DNA from: DASQFI01 sp035633215
GTDB lineage: Bacteria; Acidobacteriota; Vicinamibacteria; Vicinamibacterales; SCN-69-37
Direction of reading: 5' to 3'
NCBI GenBank assembly: GCA_035633215.1
Contig: DASQFI010000016.1
Coordinates: 1 to 64,000 of the forward strand
Length of the DNA stretch: 64,000 nucleotides
This document shows, piece by piece, positions 35,566 to 44,174 of this stretch. Numbering within the stretch: position 1 is the first letter of the stretch; each line of letters starts with the position of its first letter. The position numbers and the translations under genes are program-made. The notes beneath the pieces were generated by a model, which ran no database searches, was not told the origin of the DNA, and worked only from the letters and a program-made list of their open reading frames with translations.

Positions 35566-36737
35566 TTGACGGTGAACGGTATCGTCACTCGCTCCGGCTG
35601 CGGTGTCCGGTCTCCGCGTTCGAACGCTTTGATCTCGAACGCGCGCCCGATCCGGTTGCCGGATGGATCTTCGAGCAGCGTCAGGACGGCGAGTTTGTAG
35701 TCGCCGGCCGGCCAGAGCGCGCGCGGTGTGAATCTCCACGTCGTCTCGCCCGGATCGACGGCGATGTCGCCATCCACGCCTCGCCCGTCCGGGAGCGTGA
35801 CGCCCACCGCGCGCGAGAGCAGCGCCCGATCGAGCGCCCAGGGGAAGGTGACGACGACCGGCCCGCGTGTGCCCGCGGCCGGCGGCGCCACACGCCAGTC
35901 GCTCACCGACAGTCCGCGCTCAACCGGCGGGCCGGCGGTGAGCTCGTGGCGGAACGGCGCCTTCAGTGGCTGGCGATTCGCATCCGGCCACGCGGGGTTG
36001 ACGACAATCGCGTATCGTCGGCCTTCCCGGATGGCGCGCCCCAGCTCGAGATTCGGGCCGACGCCGCGCTTGACCCGGCCAGGATCGAAAAAGACCGTGC
36101 AGCGCGTGTAGTCCTCGTTCCACAAGTCCGTGTCGAGCGCGAGAAAGGCCTCCTCGACCTCCTTGCCCGCGTCATCGACCAGGCGCACGAAATCCGCGCT
36201 GCTCGTCGCCGACATCGGCGCCGAGAAATGGATGTAGGACCGCAGAATGTTTTCCGGCCAGACACCAGCCGACGGAGAGATTGCCGTCACGACCGTGGGA
36301 CTCACCGTGCGCGCGGGAAGCGCGACCGGTTGCTCGACCACCTGGCCGTTCCGCGGTGTGGGAAGCCGTGTCGGATCGACGCGGACCGAGTACGACCGGC
36401 CTGGATCGAACGGAAACCTGGGCTCGAACTGAAGCGCGTCGGATGTGACGGCGTAGCGTCCGGCGACAGCCGATGTGTCATTGCCCGCGACGGTGACGCG
36501 AAGCAACGCCTGCCAGGACTCCTCGTTCCACTGTGCCGCCTTCAGATCCTGGAGCTCCTGGCCCGAGAACCCCGAGACGACGATCGTGTGCGAGGGTCGA
36601 CCTGTCGAGGTCGGCTGCGAGTCGGTCTGCTTGAGCGAGACCTTCAGTGGGCCCGCGGCCGTGGAATTCCTGGAACAGGAAATGAAGGAAGTGAAGGCGA
36701 TGAAGATCATGAAGAAGAGCCCGATGCTCTTCTTCAT
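35562..36737 (-). CDS. Predicted lipoprotein with Ig/SbsA-like domains
   Basis: The 391-residue exported protein has a lipoprotein signal (KKSIGLFFMIFIAFTSFISC) with Cys at about 21. The rest is beta-rich. Segments such as SAPMSATSSADFVRLVDDAGKEV and PWALDRALLSRAVGVTLPDG resemble the 'sign and value' strands of SbsA Ig-like or big-Ig domains. No enzyme motif is present. The start at ATG 36737 gives an ideal signal peptide; GTG 36755 would add six residues. The start codon and signal-peptide codons lie inside a perfect 14-bp stem (36707-36739). It is coupled to the amidase downstream (ATGA). Confidence 0.7.
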   Translation of the reverse strand: MKKSIGLFFMIFIAFTSFISCSRNSTAAGPLKVSLKQTDSQPTSTGRPSHTIVVSGFSGQELQDLKAAQWNEESWQALLRVTVAGNDTSAVAGRYAVTSDALQFEPRFPFDPGRSYSVRVDPTRLPTPRNGQVVEQPVALPARTVSPTVVTAISPSAGVWPENILRSYIHFSAPMSATSSADFVRLVDDAGKEVEEAFLALDTDLWNEDYTRCTVFFDPGRVKRGVGPNLELGRAIREGRRYAIVVNPAWPDANRQPLKAPFRHELTAGPPVERGLSVSDWRVAPPAAGTRGPVVVTFPWALDRALLSRAVGVTLPDGRGVDGDIAVDPGETTWRFTPRALWPAGDYKLAVLTLLEDPSGNRIGRAFEIKAFERGDRTPQPERVTIPFTVK

Positions 36738-36755
36738 GACCTTCACATCCTTCAC
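36681..36755. repeat. Inverted nonamer array overlapping a start codon
   Basis: Nonamers ATGAAGGAA, GTGAAGGCG, ATGAAGATC, ATGAAGAAG lie left of a 5-base loop (CCGAT, 36721-36725). The right arm carries the reverse complement of GTGAAGGAT, GTGAAGGTC, ATGAAGAAG. The inner stem TCATGAAGAAGAGC / GCTCTTCTTCATGA is a perfect 14 bp (36707-36739). On the minus strand it encodes the first residues of the lipoprotein. Confidence 0.8.
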
Positions 36756-36782
36756 GACAGGGCCTTACGGAATCTTCATGAC

Positions 36783-37871
36783 CTAGGGGAGCACGATGGC
36801 GCTCAGATTCCTCGCGCCGTCCGCGCCGAGCGCGATCACGATCGTGCGCTGCGCATCCAGCAGGTCGAGCTGCTCGACGCCGGTCATCGACGCGATCCGT
36901 TCGAACGTCCCAGCGGTGCCCCCAACCCGCGAGGTGATCGGCTGCGCGGTCGCGAACCAGGACGTCGGAATCTTCATGACGCCGTGGCGCGTGTTGGCGA
37001 GCAGCAGGTAGTCCTGGCCGTCCTTCTTGTAGATGACCATGTCGATCGGCTGGTTGCCCGCGCCGAGCTCGGCCATCGTCGTGCCCAGCACCTTCTCGCC
37101 GGGCTTCAGGGCGGTCACCGGGAACTTGACGAGCGGCGTGCAGGTGTAGCCGGCGACGATGTGCGGCTGGTTGGCGATCGTGTAGGCGACGAACGACATC
37201 ACCGGCGCGTTCGTTTCGAGCTGGCCGTGATTGCCGTGGTAGGTTTCCACGCTCGCGCCGCGATCGGCCGACGAAAACGGATACGCCACCGACCACAGCT
37301 TGGAGGCGAACTCTTCGTTCGAAAGGCCCGCGACGAACAGGCGGCCATTCACGTACGCGAGGTCGGTGATCGAGTTCGCCCGGCCGCCGCGTCCCGTGGT
37401 GCTCGCGGCCGCCGGGTTCGGCAGCGCGATGCTCGTGAACTTCACCGGCTCGAACGAAATCAGATCGATCTTACCCGCGCCGTCGATCCGCAGCAGCGCC
37501 GGCTGGGCCGCCGTCGCCTGACCGCGCATGACGGACACGAACGAGTTGTGCGTGCTCGGGTGCACGACGAGATCGGTGATTCGAATCTCGGCGGGCGCGG
37601 TGCCGAGTAAGGCGGCGATTTTCTGATCGATCGCCGGAACATCCTTCGTCCCCGGAGCGCCGCCGGAGGCCTGCGCGCCCAGGTCGAGCGCAAAGATCGT
37701 GGCGGCCTGGCGGTCAGCCGCGTAGAGAATCCCGTCGGGCCCGAACGCGAGCGGGCCGATGGACGACAACGTGGGGCCGATGGACGGCGCGCCCAGACGC
37801 TCCGCCAATGGTGCGGAGGCGGACGCGATAGCAAGCGCGAGAACGGCAACGAGCTTCAAGCTGGTTCGCAT
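36783..37871 (-). CDS. Secreted protein, possible beta-propeller
   Basis: I do not recognise a named family. From the ATG at 37871, placed seven bases after GAGGAGA, the protein has 362 residues with a signal peptide (LKLVAVLALAIASASAPLA). Repeated strand motifs (IGPLAFGPDGILYAAD, ITDLAYVNGRLFVAGL, PIDMVIYKKDGQDYLLLAN) suggest an NHL/YncE-like propeller. No catalytic residues can be assigned. It ends 27 bp from the lipoprotein start and could be the first gene of a three-gene export operon with the lipoprotein and amidase. Confidence 0.65.
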   Translation of the reverse strand: MRTSLKLVAVLALAIASASAPLAERLGAPSIGPTLSSIGPLAFGPDGILYAADRQAATIFALDLGAQASGGAPGTKDVPAIDQKIAALLGTAPAEIRITDLVVHPSTHNSFVSVMRGQATAAQPALLRIDGAGKIDLISFEPVKFTSIALPNPAAASTTGRGGRANSITDLAYVNGRLFVAGLSNEEFASKLWSVAYPFSSADRGASVETYHGNHGQLETNAPVMSFVAYTIANQPHIVAGYTCTPLVKFPVTALKPGEKVLGTTMAELGAGNQPIDMVIYKKDGQDYLLLANTRHGVMKIPTSWFATAQPITSRVGGTAGTFERIASMTGVEQLDLLDAQRTIVIALGADGARNLSAIVLP

Positions 37872-37943
37872 CGAGACTCTCCTCATCCCGGAAGTTTTCT
37901 CAGCGTGCTTTCGCTCCAGGTTTTTCGGGGAACAGACGGGCAT

Positions 37944-37949
37944 TATACT
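37944..37949 (+). promoter_or_regulatory. -10 hexamer of a likely leaderless gene
   Basis: TATACT stands exactly six bases before the GTG at 37956. A start of transcription at the usual distance would coincide with the start codon. Confidence 0.5.
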
Positions 37950-37955
37950 GCTCTC

Positions 37956-38237
37956 GTGCGGCGCCTTCGCCTCGCGTCCCTGTTCGCGCTCGTTCTCGCG
38001 CTGACGGGCGGGTTTGCGGCGCCGACCCGGCCAGCGCGCTCCACGCAGCTCGTCGCGTCGATCGGCTGGTTCCAGGCGACGCCGGACAAACCGCCGTCGA
38101 GACCGCATACACCGCCGGTCCGGTACTCCGGGCGAGTTCGCGTCACGAACGCGTTCCCGATGCCGCAGGCGCCAGCGTTTTCACCGGCGCGCCTCACCCA
38201 CGCTCTTTTCCAGCGACCTCCTCCAGACAACAGCTAG
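37956..38237 (+). CDS. Small secreted protein upstream of secA
   Basis: A 93-residue protein from GTG 37956, with an N-terminal signal peptide (LRLASLFALVLALTGGFAAP) and a Pro/Arg-rich, probably disordered mature part (TPDKPPSRPHTPPV). A good -10 hexamer places transcription at the start codon, which supports it as a real gene. No family is recognised. It lies 93 bp before an accessory-type secA in the same direction; a link with export by that SecA is only a positional guess. Confidence 0.5.
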   Translation: MRRLRLASLFALVLALTGGFAAPTRPARSTQLVASIGWFQATPDKPPSRPHTPPVRYSGRVRVTNAFPMPQAPAFSPARLTHALFQRPPPDNS

Positions 38238-38257
38238 CCGCGCGTCTGCACTCCGCA

Positions 38258-38292
38258 GTTTGAAGTTCGACGTTCACAGTTCGAAGTTCAGA
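38258..38292. repeat. Single-arm heptamer array (GTTCGAA)
   Basis: Five heptamers in register: GTTTGAA, GTTCGAC, GTTCACA, GTTCGAA, GTTCAGA. They are flanked by CGCA and TGCG. The pattern GTTCNNA matches the right arm of the array at 7520-7614. It lies in the leader of secA. Confidence 0.65.
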
Positions 38293-38330
38293 CTGCGCAT
38301 TTCAGCAGCCTGTGACGTCTGGAGGTCTTC

Positions 38331-40442
38331 ATGCGTTCGTTCTTTCGCAAGCGATTTTCGCGCGGCCGGCAGGCCGCGTCCGCCGTGGAAGAGATCGCGC
38401 GGTTGCGCGAGCGTTTCGCGCGTTTGAATGACGACGACCTGAAGCAGTCGGGCCGCCGCGCGGCGTCGCTCGTCGAAGTGTTCGCCGCAACCGCCGTCGT
38501 CGCCTCGCGCCTGCTCGGACTGGAGATGTTCGACGTCCAGATTCGCGCGGCACTCGCCCTTGCCGAGGGGCGCATCGTCGAGATGGCGACCGGCGAAGGC
38601 AAGACGCTCGCCGCGGTGCCTGCGATCGTCTGGTATGCCCGCGCGCGAGAAGGCGTGCACGTGCTCACGGCGAACGACTACCTCGCCGGCCGCGATGCGG
38701 AGTGGATGCGAGGGGTCTATGAGTGGATGGGAGTGTCCGTGGCGTCGGTCCATCGAGTGATGGACCACAACAGCCGACGTACCGCCTACGGCGCGGACGT
38801 CACCTATGCGACCGCCACCGAGGTCGGGTTCGACTACCTTCGCGATGGGCTGGCGCTCCACCCCAGCGAACAGGTCCATCGTCCCTTGTCGGCCGCCGTC
38901 ATCGACGAGGTGGACTCGATCCTGATCGACGAGGCGCGGATACCGCTCGTCATTGCCGGCGGCGCATCCGAAACGCTCGCACTGCCTGACGGTGCCGACC
39001 GTCTCGTTCGCGGATTCGTCGAGGGCGTCGATTTCACGATCGAGCAGGGCGGCCGGAGCGTGCAGCTCGCGCCGCACGGTGCGGCTCGGACGGAGGCTGC
39101 GTTCCGATGCAGCAACCTGTATGACGAACGTCAGCAGCCGCTGCTCACCGCGATCCATGACGCGCTTCACGCGCACAGGCTCCTCACGCGTGACGTCGAT
39201 TACCTGGTCGCGGACGATGCCGTCTGGGCGGTGGACGAGCTGAAGGGGCGAATCGTCGCCGACCGGCGCTGGCCGGCCGGGCTGCAAACGGCGCTCGAGT
39301 TCAAGGAGCGCGTCCGTCGCCGCCAGCAGGGTCGCATCCTTGGCACGATCTCGATCGAGGACCTCGTCAGCATGTATCCACGCGTATGCGGAATGACCGG
39401 CACCGCGGTGACGCAAGCCGAAGAGTTCCATGAGATTTACGGCCTGAACGTCATCCACATTCCGACGCGATTGCCGGTCGCACGCGTCGATCACCCGGAC
39501 GCCGAGTTCGCCACGAGGAGGGCGAAGGACGCGGCGGTCGTCGACGAGATCCTCCGGGTGCACGCCACAGACCGTCCCGTGCTCGTCGGGACCGCGAGCG
39601 TCGAGGAGTCTGAGGCGCTGAGCCGGCGGCTGACGCACGCGCCGCATCACGTGTTGAACGCCCGCAACGAAGCCGCCGAGGCCAGGATCATCAGCCGTGC
39701 CGGCGAGCGCGGCGCCGTGACCATCTCGACAAACATGGCGGGCCGCGGCGTGGACATCCGGCTGGGCGAGCGCGTCCCCGCCCTTGGCGGCCTGCACGTC
39801 ATCGGCACCAACCGGCATGACAGCCGCCGGATCGACAATCAACTGCGGGGCCGCGCGGGCCGCCAGGGCGATCCCGGCAGCTCGCGGTTCTTCGTCTCGG
39901 AGGAGGATCGGCTCGTCGTCTCAGTGGCCGATGCGGGCGAGCGGCTCACGGCCGATCAGGCGCAACGCCGCGCCGAAGGGCAGAACCTCGACACCCGGAT
40001 CTTTCTCGGAAAGTACGAGTCGGTCATCGAAGGTCAGCGTCTTGCCGTCCAGCAGCGACGCCAGGCCGTGGTGAGTGGAGCGACCGCCGTGGCTTCCGAA
40101 GCCGAGCGACTCGTCACGATCACGACGATCGACGACCTCTGGTCGGATTACCTGGAAGCGATCCGCGAGCTTCGCGCCGGCACGATCTGGACGTCGCTGG
40201 GTGGCCGCAACCCGCTCAACGTGTACCTGGCCGAGGTGCACGCGATGTTCGCGCGATTCGAGCGCACGATTGGCGAGGAGGTCGAGACGCGGCTCACAAG
40301 CGGCGGCGCCGATTCGGTGGTCGCGCTCGGCCGCGGGGCGACCTGGACGTACCTGACGACGGATGAGCCGTTCGGGTCGATGACCAGCCGGATCCTCAAG
40401 AGCCGTCTGGGCCTGGGTCTCCTGTTGACAACAAACATGTAA
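38331..40442 (+). CDS. secA: Short accessory SecA (SecA2-like) ATPase
   Basis: SecA drives preproteins through SecYEG. This 703-residue version has Walker A MATGEGKT (85-92), DEVD (192-195) in VIDEVDSILIDEARIPL, a preprotein-binding insert (about 205-330), TNMAGRGVDI and QLRGRAGRQGDPGSS. It is some 200 residues shorter than housekeeping SecA. The C-terminal linker and zinc-binding tail are missing, and the helical wing is compressed. It may be an accessory SecA for a subset of proteins, or a divergent paralogue. No secY is nearby. GGAGG lies six bases before the ATG. Confidence 0.85.
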   Translation: MRSFFRKRFSRGRQAASAVEEIARLRERFARLNDDDLKQSGRRAASLVEVFAATAVVASRLLGLEMFDVQIRAALALAEGRIVEMATGEGKTLAAVPAIVWYARAREGVHVLTANDYLAGRDAEWMRGVYEWMGVSVASVHRVMDHNSRRTAYGADVTYATATEVGFDYLRDGLALHPSEQVHRPLSAAVIDEVDSILIDEARIPLVIAGGASETLALPDGADRLVRGFVEGVDFTIEQGGRSVQLAPHGAARTEAAFRCSNLYDERQQPLLTAIHDALHAHRLLTRDVDYLVADDAVWAVDELKGRIVADRRWPAGLQTALEFKERVRRRQQGRILGTISIEDLVSMYPRVCGMTGTAVTQAEEFHEIYGLNVIHIPTRLPVARVDHPDAEFATRRAKDAAVVDEILRVHATDRPVLVGTASVEESEALSRRLTHAPHHVLNARNEAAEARIISRAGERGAVTISTNMAGRGVDIRLGERVPALGGLHVIGTNRHDSRRIDNQLRGRAGRQGDPGSSRFFVSEEDRLVVSVADAGERLTADQAQRRAEGQNLDTRIFLGKYESVIEGQRLAVQQRRQAVVSGATAVASEAERLVTITTIDDLWSDYLEAIRELRAGTIWTSLGGRNPLNVYLAEVHAMFARFERTIGEEVETRLTSGGADSVVALGRGATWTYLTTDEPFGSMTSRILKSRLGLGLLLTTNM

Positions 40443-40454
40443 GTCCTGTAGGTT
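40425..40454 (+). promoter_or_regulatory. Promoter of the padR operon
   Basis: TTGACA (40425-40430) is followed after 18 bp by TAGGTT (40449-40454), eight bases before the padR ATG. An imperfect dyad AAACATGTAAG...CCTGTAGGTTT overlaps the spacer and -10 and could be an autoregulatory PadR site. The -35 lies inside the last codons of secA. Confidence 0.5.
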
Positions 40455-40462
40455 TCCAACAG

Positions 40463-40804
40463 ATGGAGAAAACGGACGTCCTGCAGGGCACACTCTCACT
40501 CATGATTCTGAAGACGCTCGAGACCCTCGGGCCGCAGCACGGCTACGGGATCGCGCGGCGACTCGAGCAGATGAGCGGCGACGTGCTGCGCCTGAACCAG
40601 GGCACGCTCTATCCCGCCCTCGTGAAACTCGAGCAGCAGGGGTGGATCCGCACGAAATGGGGCACCTCGGAGAACAACCGGCGCGCCAAGTATTACAGCC
40701 TCACGCCGCGCGGCCAGCGGCAGCTTGCCGCGGAAACCGAAAAATGGGCGCGCGTCTCGGCGGTCGTCGAGCGCGTGCTGAAGCCCGCCGGGAACCTGTC
40801 GTGA
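40463..40804 (+). CDS. PadR-family regulator (acidobacterial type)
   Basis: A 113-residue winged-helix repressor with the PadR N-terminal signature (QGTLSLMILKTLETLGPQHG, LNQGTLYPALVKLEQQGWI) and a short C-terminal dimerisation helix. In Acidobacteriota such genes typically precede ADOP permease genes. Here the stop overlaps the GTG start of a truncated ADOP gene (GTGA), so the regulator survives while its usual target is broken. Confidence 0.9.
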   Translation: MEKTDVLQGTLSLMILKTLETLGPQHGYGIARRLEQMSGDVLRLNQGTLYPALVKLEQQGWIRTKWGTSENNRRAKYYSLTPRGQRQLAAETEKWARVSAVVERVLKPAGNLS

Positions 40805-41243
40805 CGACGTGGGAATTCTTCGCGCGGGTCAAGGAGTTGTGGCGATCGCGCCGGATTGAGCGCGAGCTCGGCGAGGAGCTCGAGACCCATCTCAGTCTGC
40901 TCGAGGACGAATACCTGCGGCGTGGCCACAGCCGCGCGGACGCGCGTCGGGCCGCTCGTCTCGAACTGGGCGGAGTCGATCAAACCAAGGAACTCGTCCG
41001 GGAACGGCGGGGGTTCAACGTGATTGAGACGCTCGTCCACGACGTTCGCTACGCCGTCCGGCTGCTCGTGAAGTCGCCTGGCTTCACGGCCGCGATTGTC
41101 ACGCTCGCGCTCGGCATCGGGGCGAACGCGGCCATCTTCAGTCTGGTCGACGCGGTGATGCTGCGGGCGCTTCCCTACCCCGAGCCGCATCGACTCGTGT
41201 CGATCTGGCCGCACCCCGGAACCCGAACCTGGCAGGGCATGTC
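40801..41243 (+). pseudogene. ADOP/MacB-type permease, 5' fragment
   Basis: ADOP proteins ('acidobacterial duplicated orphan permease') are about 800-residue FtsX-like membrane proteins. Only the first 148 or so codons remain: the cytoplasmic leader (RIERELGEELETHLSLLEDE, ARRAARLELGGVDQTKELVR), the DVRYAVRLLVKSPGFTAAIV junction, the first helix (LALGIGANAAIFSLVDAVML) and RALPYPEPHRLVSIW. Homology stops near MSYSC, about 41240, exactly where the convergent ABC-2 permease gene ends. The frame then runs to a stop at 41346 inside that gene. A rearrangement probably removed the rest. Confidence 0.82.
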
Positions 41244-41999
41244 CTACTCCTGTTTCCATAACGCCCGATACGCGACCCAGAACGACACGAGGCTGAACAC
41301 GATGAACGCGGCGCCCTCGAGCGCGATCCGTCCCGCCTCGCCGTAGCCGATCGTCGCGAAGCGCAGCACGTCCACCTGCCAGGTGATCGGGTTCACGAGC
41401 GCGGCGACCCGAAACGCGTACGGAAGCGGATCGATCGGATAGAACATCGAGCTGGCGAACAGGAACACGAAGTAGAAGACCGACGTCACCGTGTTGAATG
41501 CGTCGTTGCGGCGCAGTCGCAGCGCGAAGATCGCATAGAAAAAGAACCAGCCGGCGGTGCCGATCGTCACGGCGGCGACGAGCAGCGGAAACCCGTCCGG
41601 GTTCAGCCGCACGCCGAGCAGCCACGAGGCCAGCGCCGTCGTCACGATCGCCTGGGCGATGGCAACGATGACGTTGAAAATGACCTTGCCGACGAGGTAG
41701 CTCGACCGGCTGAGCGGGTACGTGAGCATCTCCTGGAACATGCCGTTATCGCGGTCCAGGAAGAAGGACCAGGAGGTGTTCGCCGCGATCCCGAAGCTGG
41801 CCATCCCCAACACGCCCGCGAGGAAAAAGCTGTCGTAGTCGACCGCGAGGCCCGCGACCCGGAAGCCCAACGCATGGTCGACGCCGACGCCGAACACGAG
41901 CATGTAGGCGATCGGATAGAGGATGTCCCAGAAGATGAACGTGACATTGGTGACGCGAATCCGCGCCTCACGATGGAGTACCGCGCCCAGCGCACTCAT
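41244..41999 (-). CDS. ABC-2 type exporter permease
   Basis: A 251-residue inner-membrane permease with about six helices and the ABC-2 signature region (NTSWSFFLDRDNGMFQEMLTYPLSRSSYLVGK, residues about 74-105). The late helices include FVFLFASSMFYPIDPLP. It overlaps the ATPase stop (ATGA), so the two form an exporter of the DrrAB/Nod type. Possible cargo includes lipids, polysaccharide or drugs. Its 3' end forms the border of the truncated ADOP gene. Confidence 0.88.
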   Translation of the reverse strand: MSALGAVLHREARIRVTNVTFIFWDILYPIAYMLVFGVGVDHALGFRVAGLAVDYDSFFLAGVLGMASFGIAANTSWSFFLDRDNGMFQEMLTYPLSRSSYLVGKVIFNVIVAIAQAIVTTALASWLLGVRLNPDGFPLLVAAVTIGTAGWFFFYAIFALRLRRNDAFNTVTSVFYFVFLFASSMFYPIDPLPYAFRVAALVNPITWQVDVLRFATIGYGEAGRIALEGAAFIVFSLVSFWVAYRALWKQE

Positions 42000-42943
42000 G
42001 CGTCTCTCCTCTCCATCAGGTCAACGAAGATGTCCTCGAGGCTGGCGCCGCCGACCTCGACGCGCAGCACGCGGCCGCGTTTGAGGAGGTCGCCCACGAG
42101 CGCGAGCACCTGCTCCTCCGACTCGCGGAGCGCCAGCTCGATCGTGTTGCCGGAGGCGTGAAGGCGCAGCGGCGCTCGGGCCTCGAGCCCGGCCACGAGC
42201 CCGTCCGGCAACCGGTCGTACGTCAGCGTCACCTCGTAGACGCCCTGCGACAGCAGCTTGAGGGTGTGCAAGTCACCGCGCGCCACCTGCCGGCCCCGGT
42301 TCATGATGAGGATGTCGTCGCAGAGCTCCTCCGCTTCGCTGAGGATCTGCGTCGTCAGGACGATCGTCCGGCCGGCGGCGCGCTCGCGGCGCAGCAGTTC
42401 CATGACCGAACGTTTGAGCAGCGGGTCCATGCCGGTCGAGAACTCATCGAGAAACATCACAGGGGTCTCGACCATCAGCATCTTGGCCACTTGCACGCGG
42501 CGTCTGAAGCCGCCGGAGAGATCCATGACTTTCCGGCCGGCTTCATCCGTGAGCCCGAACTGATCCATGACTTCGGCCGCGCGACGGCGCGCCCCGGGCC
42601 CGCTGCGGCCGTGAAAGCGCGCGAACGTCAGCAGGTTGTCGCGGACCGACAGAAACAGCTCCGCCGCGTTTTCCTGGATGACCGCCGAGATGCGGCGCCG
42701 CACCTCGAGCGAGCTGGTCACGACGTCATGGCCCAGCACCGACGCCTCACCGCTCGTCGGGCGCGATCGCGTCGTCAACACACGCAGTGTCGTGCTCTTG
42801 CCGGCGCCGTTCGGGCCGAGCAAGCCGAAGATCGATCCGCGCGCGACGTCGAAGCTCAGGCCATCGACCGCGCGGACGGGCGGCTGGCCGCGCCGCACGT
42901 ACGTCTTCACGAGATTCGTCACAGAGATCGCCGTCGCACTCAT
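41996..42943 (-). CDS. ABC-2 exporter ATPase (DrrA-like)
   Basis: A 315-residue ATPase: Walker A LLGPNGAGKSTT (about 37-46), Q-loop in VIQENAAE, signature LSGGFRRRVQVAKM in place of the usual LSGGQ, and Walker B VMFLDEFSTGMDP with a His switch replaced by LTTQ. The substitutions (LSGGF; FSTGMDP rather than PTxGLDP) are notable but occur in relatives. The C-terminal 90 residues match the DrrA-type extension. It is coupled to the permease by ATGA. Substrate is unknown. Confidence 0.88.
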   Translation of the reverse strand: MSATAISVTNLVKTYVRRGQPPVRAVDGLSFDVARGSIFGLLGPNGAGKSTTLRVLTTRSRPTSGEASVLGHDVVTSSLEVRRRISAVIQENAAELFLSVRDNLLTFARFHGRSGPGARRRAAEVMDQFGLTDEAGRKVMDLSGGFRRRVQVAKMLMVETPVMFLDEFSTGMDPLLKRSVMELLRRERAAGRTIVLTTQILSEAEELCDDILIMNRGRQVARGDLHTLKLLSQGVYEVTLTYDRLPDGLVAGLEARAPLRLHASGNTIELALRESEEQVLALVGDLLKRGRVLRVEVGGASLEDIFVDLMERRDA

Positions 42944-43039
42944 GTCCGCACCGTCGAGGAATCACGCGGCCGGTCGAACGCGGCCGCGAGCCGCGCGCGT
43001 CCCGGCAACGGGACACGGCGACACAAGAAGCTGGAATGG

Positions 43040-43062
43040 AAAAAAGAGAAGACCGAGGTCTA
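43040..43062. repeat. Single arm of the AAGACCTCGG palindrome
   Basis: AAAAAAGAGAAGACCGAGG and TCTAAG resemble the right arm (AAAAAAGAAACCCGAGGTCT) of the element at 55467, with two or three changes. It lies just behind the msrA stop. The gap 42944-43039 has no other feature I can name. Confidence 0.45.
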
Positions 43063-43067
43063 AGCTA

Positions 43068-43697
43068 TCACAGCGAGCACTTCACGCCTGTGCCGCCGAT
43101 TCCGCAGTACCCGCCGGGGTTCTTGGCGAGGTACTGCTGGTGATAGTCCTCGGCGTAATAGAAGGCTGGCGCGTCGCGGATCTCGGTCGTGACGGCCTGG
43201 TAGCCGTGCCGGCGCAACGCGGCTTCGTACGTCTCCTTCGAACGCTCGGCCGCCCGGCGCTGCTCGTCCGAGTAGACGTAGATCGCGGATCGGTATGGCG
43301 TACCGACGTCGTTCCCCTGACGCATGCCCTGCGTCGGGTCGTGATTCTCCCAGAAGCGTCTCAGCAGATCGTCGTAGCTCACCTTCTTCGGGTCGAACAC
43401 GACGTAGACAACTTCGGCGTGGCCGGTCCGACCGGAGCATACTTCCTCGTAGGTCGGGTTCGTCGTGTAGCCGCCCGCGTACCCGACGGCGGTCGTGTAG
43501 ACGCCCGACTCCTGCCAGAACTTCCGTTCCGCGCCCCAGAAGCAACCCATGGCAAACATCGCTTCTTCTAATCTCAGGCCGGCCGGAAACGGCCCCTGGA
43601 GCGGTGTGCCGTTCACGGCGTGCCGGTCGGGGACGGGCATCTTCGCCTCCCGTCCCGGCAGCGCTTCTTCAACGGTTGGAAGGGTTGATTTCGCCAT
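43068..43697 (-). CDS. msrA: Peptide methionine-S-sulfoxide reductase MsrA
   Basis: MsrA reduces the S epimer of methionine sulfoxide in oxidised proteins. The 209-residue protein has catalytic Cys52 in MGCFWGAE, the GYAGGYTTNPTYEEVC region, and the resolving-Cys tail ending GIGGTGVKCSL. The first 40 residues before the catalytic core are an ordinary leader (LPGREAKMPVPDRHAVNG) without a signal peptide. It is 3 bp behind msrB, so both epimers are handled from one operon. Confidence 0.95.
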   Translation of the reverse strand: MAKSTLPTVEEALPGREAKMPVPDRHAVNGTPLQGPFPAGLRLEEAMFAMGCFWGAERKFWQESGVYTTAVGYAGGYTTNPTYEEVCSGRTGHAEVVYVVFDPKKVSYDDLLRRFWENHDPTQGMRQGNDVGTPYRSAIYVYSDEQRRAAERSKETYEAALRRHGYQAVTTEIRDAPAFYYAEDYHQQYLAKNPGGYCGIGGTGVKCSL

Positions 43698-43700
43698 TTG

Positions 43701-44105
43701 TCACCTGGGTTCGAATTTCATCGCGACGCCGTTCATACAGTACCGCAACCCGGTCGGCTCCGGTCCGTCGTCGAACACATGGCCGAGGTGACCGCCGCAA
43801 CGGACGCAATGGACCTCGGTGCGCGTCATGAAGTGGCTCCGGTCTTCGGTCGTGCCGACCGCGTCGGGCATGGGCTCGTAGAAGCTCGGCCAACCGGTGC
43901 CGCTTTCAAACTTGGTGTCGGAGCCGAACAGCGGCTGGCTGCAGCCGGCGCACACGAACGTGCCCGCCCGCTTTTCGTGGTTGAGCGCGCTCGATTCGCG
44001 CATCTCGGTCCCGTGCTCTCGCAGCACGTGATACTGCTTTGGCGACAACGTCTCCTGCCACTCGGCGTCCGACTTGGTGACCTCGAAGATCTCGTCTTTC
44101 TTCAT
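43701..44105 (-). CDS. msrB: Peptide methionine-R-sulfoxide reductase MsrB
   Basis: MsrB reduces the R epimer of methionine sulfoxide. The 134-residue protein has structural-zinc cysteines 52, 55, 100 and 103 (CAGC, CVRCGGHLGHVF), substrate-pocket GWPSF, and catalytic Cys123 in RYCMNGVAMKF. It precedes msrA with a 3-bp gap. No signal peptide is present, so both act in the cytoplasm. Confidence 0.95.
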   Translation of the reverse strand: MKKDEIFEVTKSDAEWQETLSPKQYHVLREHGTEMRESSALNHEKRAGTFVCAGCSQPLFGSDTKFESGTGWPSFYEPMPDAVGTTEDRSHFMTRTEVHCVRCGGHLGHVFDDGPEPTGLRYCMNGVAMKFEPR

Positions 44106-44174
44106 CGCCCTGCTCCCACCTGTTCAGATGATCAGTCTCTCAGATTCGTTTCTACACCGATCGGGGCGCGGGAC

